Source: CG2-30-40-21 sp043806395 (lineage in GTDB: Bacteria > UBA9089 > CG2-30-40-21). From it: 13,655 nt of DNA. Under the pieces are notes generated by a model. The model did no database searches and was not told where the DNA came from. It saw nothing but the letters and a program-made list of their open reading frames with translations. The position numbers and the translations under genes were made by a program. The stretch lies in NCBI GenBank assembly GCA_043806395.1, contig JAZDHC010000009.1, positions 1 through 13,655 of the forward strand. Reading direction: 5' to 3'. This document shows, one piece after another, positions 12,111 to 13,655 of the stretch. The first letter of the stretch is position 1, and each line of letters starts with the position of its first letter.

Positions 12111-13226
12111 TCATTCCCTCCCGGGTCGTCCGCCCAGTTCATTTTTCTCCCATAGTTGTCCGAGGCTGTAATCCTCAAGCCAATTGGCAAGCATGGTAGG
12201 ATCGAGCGGGGTAAACTTAGTACTTCCATCCACACGGTCGGCAACCAGCACATCTTCAGGCTGAAAATGATCGAGCAACAGTGGAGATTGTGTCGAAAGA
12301 ATCACCTGCGTTTTCACGGAAACCTGTTTGACTAAAGATGCCAGCATCGTAATTGCAGCAGGATGAAGACCGAGTTCCGGTTCATCCACCAAGATAATTG
12401 ATGGCAGAAATTTTTCAGGCTGAAGAAATAGCGTTGCCAGTGCAATAAATCGTAGCGTACCATCTGACAGACTTGATGCGCCAAAATACTGATCTGAATT
12501 TTTATGTTTCCATGCCAAACGAATAACATCTTCATTTCGGGGATCAGGCTCAAGTTGGAAGTCATCAAAAAATGGTGCAACCCTTTGTATCGTGCGACGA
12601 ATAAGGCTGTATGAGGTTGGCTGTTTCTGTTGTAGCAAATACAAAAAGGCAGGCAGATTTGTCCCATCAGGACGCAGGAAGGCATTGTCATTCAGTTGGG
12701 CTGTTTTTCTCATTGGCGAACTGGTGCTGGTATCATGGACATGATACAGTCGCCATTTTCCCAGTCGAGTGCGTACCCAGATTGCTGTCTTTCTGATATT
12801 AGAATCGCTGATCCCTGCCTCCCAGCCATTCTCTCTTGCACTGAGTGATTCATAATAGGGCATTGGATATTTTTTATCCCAATAATATACCCTTTCATCA
12901 GCAGGGTACAGTCCATCATTCACCGTCGGTTTCAATGTTAACTCATATTGATTCACCCCTTGACGGAAGGAAACACATATTTGGATTTCCCCTGTCATTT
13001 TTGAACCAAAATGCAACAATTGCTCTGCCCCACCGGACTTGCGTACATATTCGTTCAAATGTCCTTCCCTGATCTCATGCAGAAATGCAAATACGCCGAT
13101 AAAATTGGACTTGCCCGAACCGTTTGGGCCAATGATTATATTGATAGATCGTAGAGGCAACTTCTCAATTGAAGCTATGCTCTTGAACCCTTTAACTGTA
13201 ATAGAGTCAATTTCTGGAGTATTCAT
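12111..13226 (-). CDS. AAA family ATPase (AAA_21/OLD-like), defence-type
   Basis: This ABC-type AAA ATPase of 371 residues has Walker A GPNGSGKSN (33-41), the signature SSLSDGTLRF (251-260), Walker B IILVDEPELGLHP (277-289) and the switch STQSP (311-315). The middle (about 80-240) is a variable lid or dimerisation region. Such ATPases occur in OLD, Gabija, Septu and PARIS-type anti-phage systems, where ATP binding controls an attached or partner nuclease. Here the partner is the DUF4276 protein four bases downstream. The start at ATG 13226 is preferred because GAGGT lies about nine bases upstream and the promoter's -10 lies at 13313-13318. A longer frame from 13322 would begin upstream of the expected transcript start. 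Confidence 0.9.
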   Translation of the reverse strand: MNTPEIDSITVKGFKSIASIEKLPLRSINIIIGPNGSGKSNFIGVFAFLHEIREGHLNEYVRKSGGAEQLLHFGSKMTGEIQICVSFRQGVNQYELTLKPTVNDGLYPADERVYYWDKKYPMPYYESLSARENGWEAGISDSNIRKTAIWVRTRLGKWRLYHVHDTSTSSPMRKTAQLNDNAFLRPDGTNLPAFLYLLQQKQPTSYSLIRRTIQRVAPFFDDFQLEPDPRNEDVIRLAWKHKNSDQYFGASSLSDGTLRFIALATLFLQPEKFLPSIILVDEPELGLHPAAITMLASLVKQVSVKTQVILSTQSPLLLDHFQPEDVLVADRVDGSTKFTPLDPTMLANWLEDYSLGQLWEKNELGGRPGRE

Positions 13227-13312
13227 ATAGATTACCTCACGCGTTATTTTTTGTCCATACCACTTTACCGCAATTGATGCTTTCTTACCTGCTGTGCCAT
13301 AATTCATAGCAT

Positions 13313-13341
13313 AGCATAACATAAAACAATACCATTGTCAA
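13313..13341 (-). promoter_or_regulatory. Promoter of the ATPase-DUF4276 pair
   Basis: On the minus strand TTGACA (13341-13336) is followed after 17 bases by TATGCT (13318-13313). The predicted transcript begins near 13306, leaving an approximately 80-base leader before ATG 13226. The -10 region is repeated (TATGCTATGCTATG), giving an alternative hexamer five bases on. Confidence 0.65.
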
Positions 13342-13655
13342 TATTTTTCGACCTGTGCAATCAGGGTAGCAGTTATAGAGTGCGAAAACTTACTTGCTTT
13401 CGCTTTTGAGTACGGCAACTTACTTGGCTACACCGATTTCATGGTGTTTAATTATATCCCTTTAGTGTGTGCGTTTCGAGACAGGCAAAACTTGCTTGTG
13501 TAATTAACAGATCGACAGGCTGTTACGGAATAGGCATTTGGCCATAAGATGCATACAATATGTTGTCCGTATTCCGTAGGGACATCCCCTTGTGGGTGTC
13601 CGTCTGTTGATTATCCGTTGCATTTGTGACCGTTTGGTGCGTTTTACGGACAGGG
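13342..13655. other. Non-coding, repeat-rich end of the window
   Basis: No gene is supported in these 314 bases. Contents: a GCGAAA/TTTCGC hairpin (13382-13387 with 13398-13403); two exact AACTTACTTG repeats 30 bases apart (13387-13396, 13417-13426) and a variant AACTTGCTTG (13489-13498); TACGGAATA near 13524 facing TATTCCGTA at 13570-13578; and the inverted copy of the REP-like palindrome. A gene could begin beyond the edge. Confidence 0.6.
13576..13603. repeat. REP-like palindrome, copy 2 (inverted)
   Basis: GGGACATCCCC and GGGTGTCC lie around a short TTGT centre, the reverse complement of the repeat at 547-574 with two differences. Here the differences weaken the self-pairing slightly. 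Its presence next to a defence-like module fits a dispersed intergenic repeat. Confidence 0.7.

Noticed and set aside
12107..12253. N-terminal extension of the DUF4276 protein to 279 residues
   Set aside because: The extension overlaps the ATPase coding sequence in another frame, and the VEGKTEE motif is expected right at the N-terminus after MSRLLI.
13227..13322. N-terminal extension of the ATPase to 403 residues
   Set aside because: Its start lies upstream of the predicted -10 box and lacks a ribosome-binding site, whereas ATG 13226 has GAGGT at good spacing.

Overview
The window looks like chromosomal DNA of a Gram-negative-type bacterium with AT-rich coding sequence. It carries housekeeping translation genes, four tRNA genes, a glycolytic gene followed by an outer-membrane-type beta-barrel protein, and a GC-richer accessory block at the right end. 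The beta-barrel protein, the many dispersed short palindromes and the mixed operon contents suggest an uncultured lineage, but I cannot assign a phylum from sequence alone.

Layout. 1-735 has no convincing gene: it holds three 18-bp direct repeats, a promoter embedded in an array of TCTGTATAA-type half-sites with two perfect palindromes, a REP-like palindrome and a hairpin. 736-3848 (minus) is the classical thrS-infC-rpmI-rplT cluster, with an ATT start for infC, a ThrRS lacking the TGS domain and a strongly folded infC-rpmI spacer. 3885-4597 (minus) holds tRNA-Cys, two overlapping tiny membrane-protein genes, a 160-bp MITE inserted exactly at the second gene's stop codon, and an unusual tRNA-Val just upstream of thrS. 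4720-7282 (plus) is a promoter followed by 6-phosphofructokinase, an unknown four-helix membrane protein and a PorV/UPF0164-like outer-membrane protein. 7286-7698 has two serine tRNAs and two imperfect inverted repeats. 7730-8341 is an alkyltransferase-like protein with an altered arginine-finger site, followed by a strong hairpin terminator and then valS (8473-11118). 11198-13341 (minus) is a compact two-gene AAA ATPase plus DUF4276 (Toprim-like) module with its own promoter, followed by a frameshifted fragment of a type I restriction methyltransferase. This is a small defence-island-like block. 13342-13655 is non-coding and repeat-rich, and carries an inverted second copy of the REP-like palindrome seen near the left end.

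How it fits together. The translation genes form one regulated unit, probably controlled by IF3 at the ATT start and perhaps by L20 at the infC-rpmI leader. The most promising undescribed items are the operator array at 205-417 that no longer has an obvious gene, the tRNA-Cys-linked pair of small membrane proteins, the alternative hairpins before rpmI, the split ATPase/Toprim-like pair, and a recurrent habit of three-copy 8-18 bp tandem repeats, one of them inside valS.
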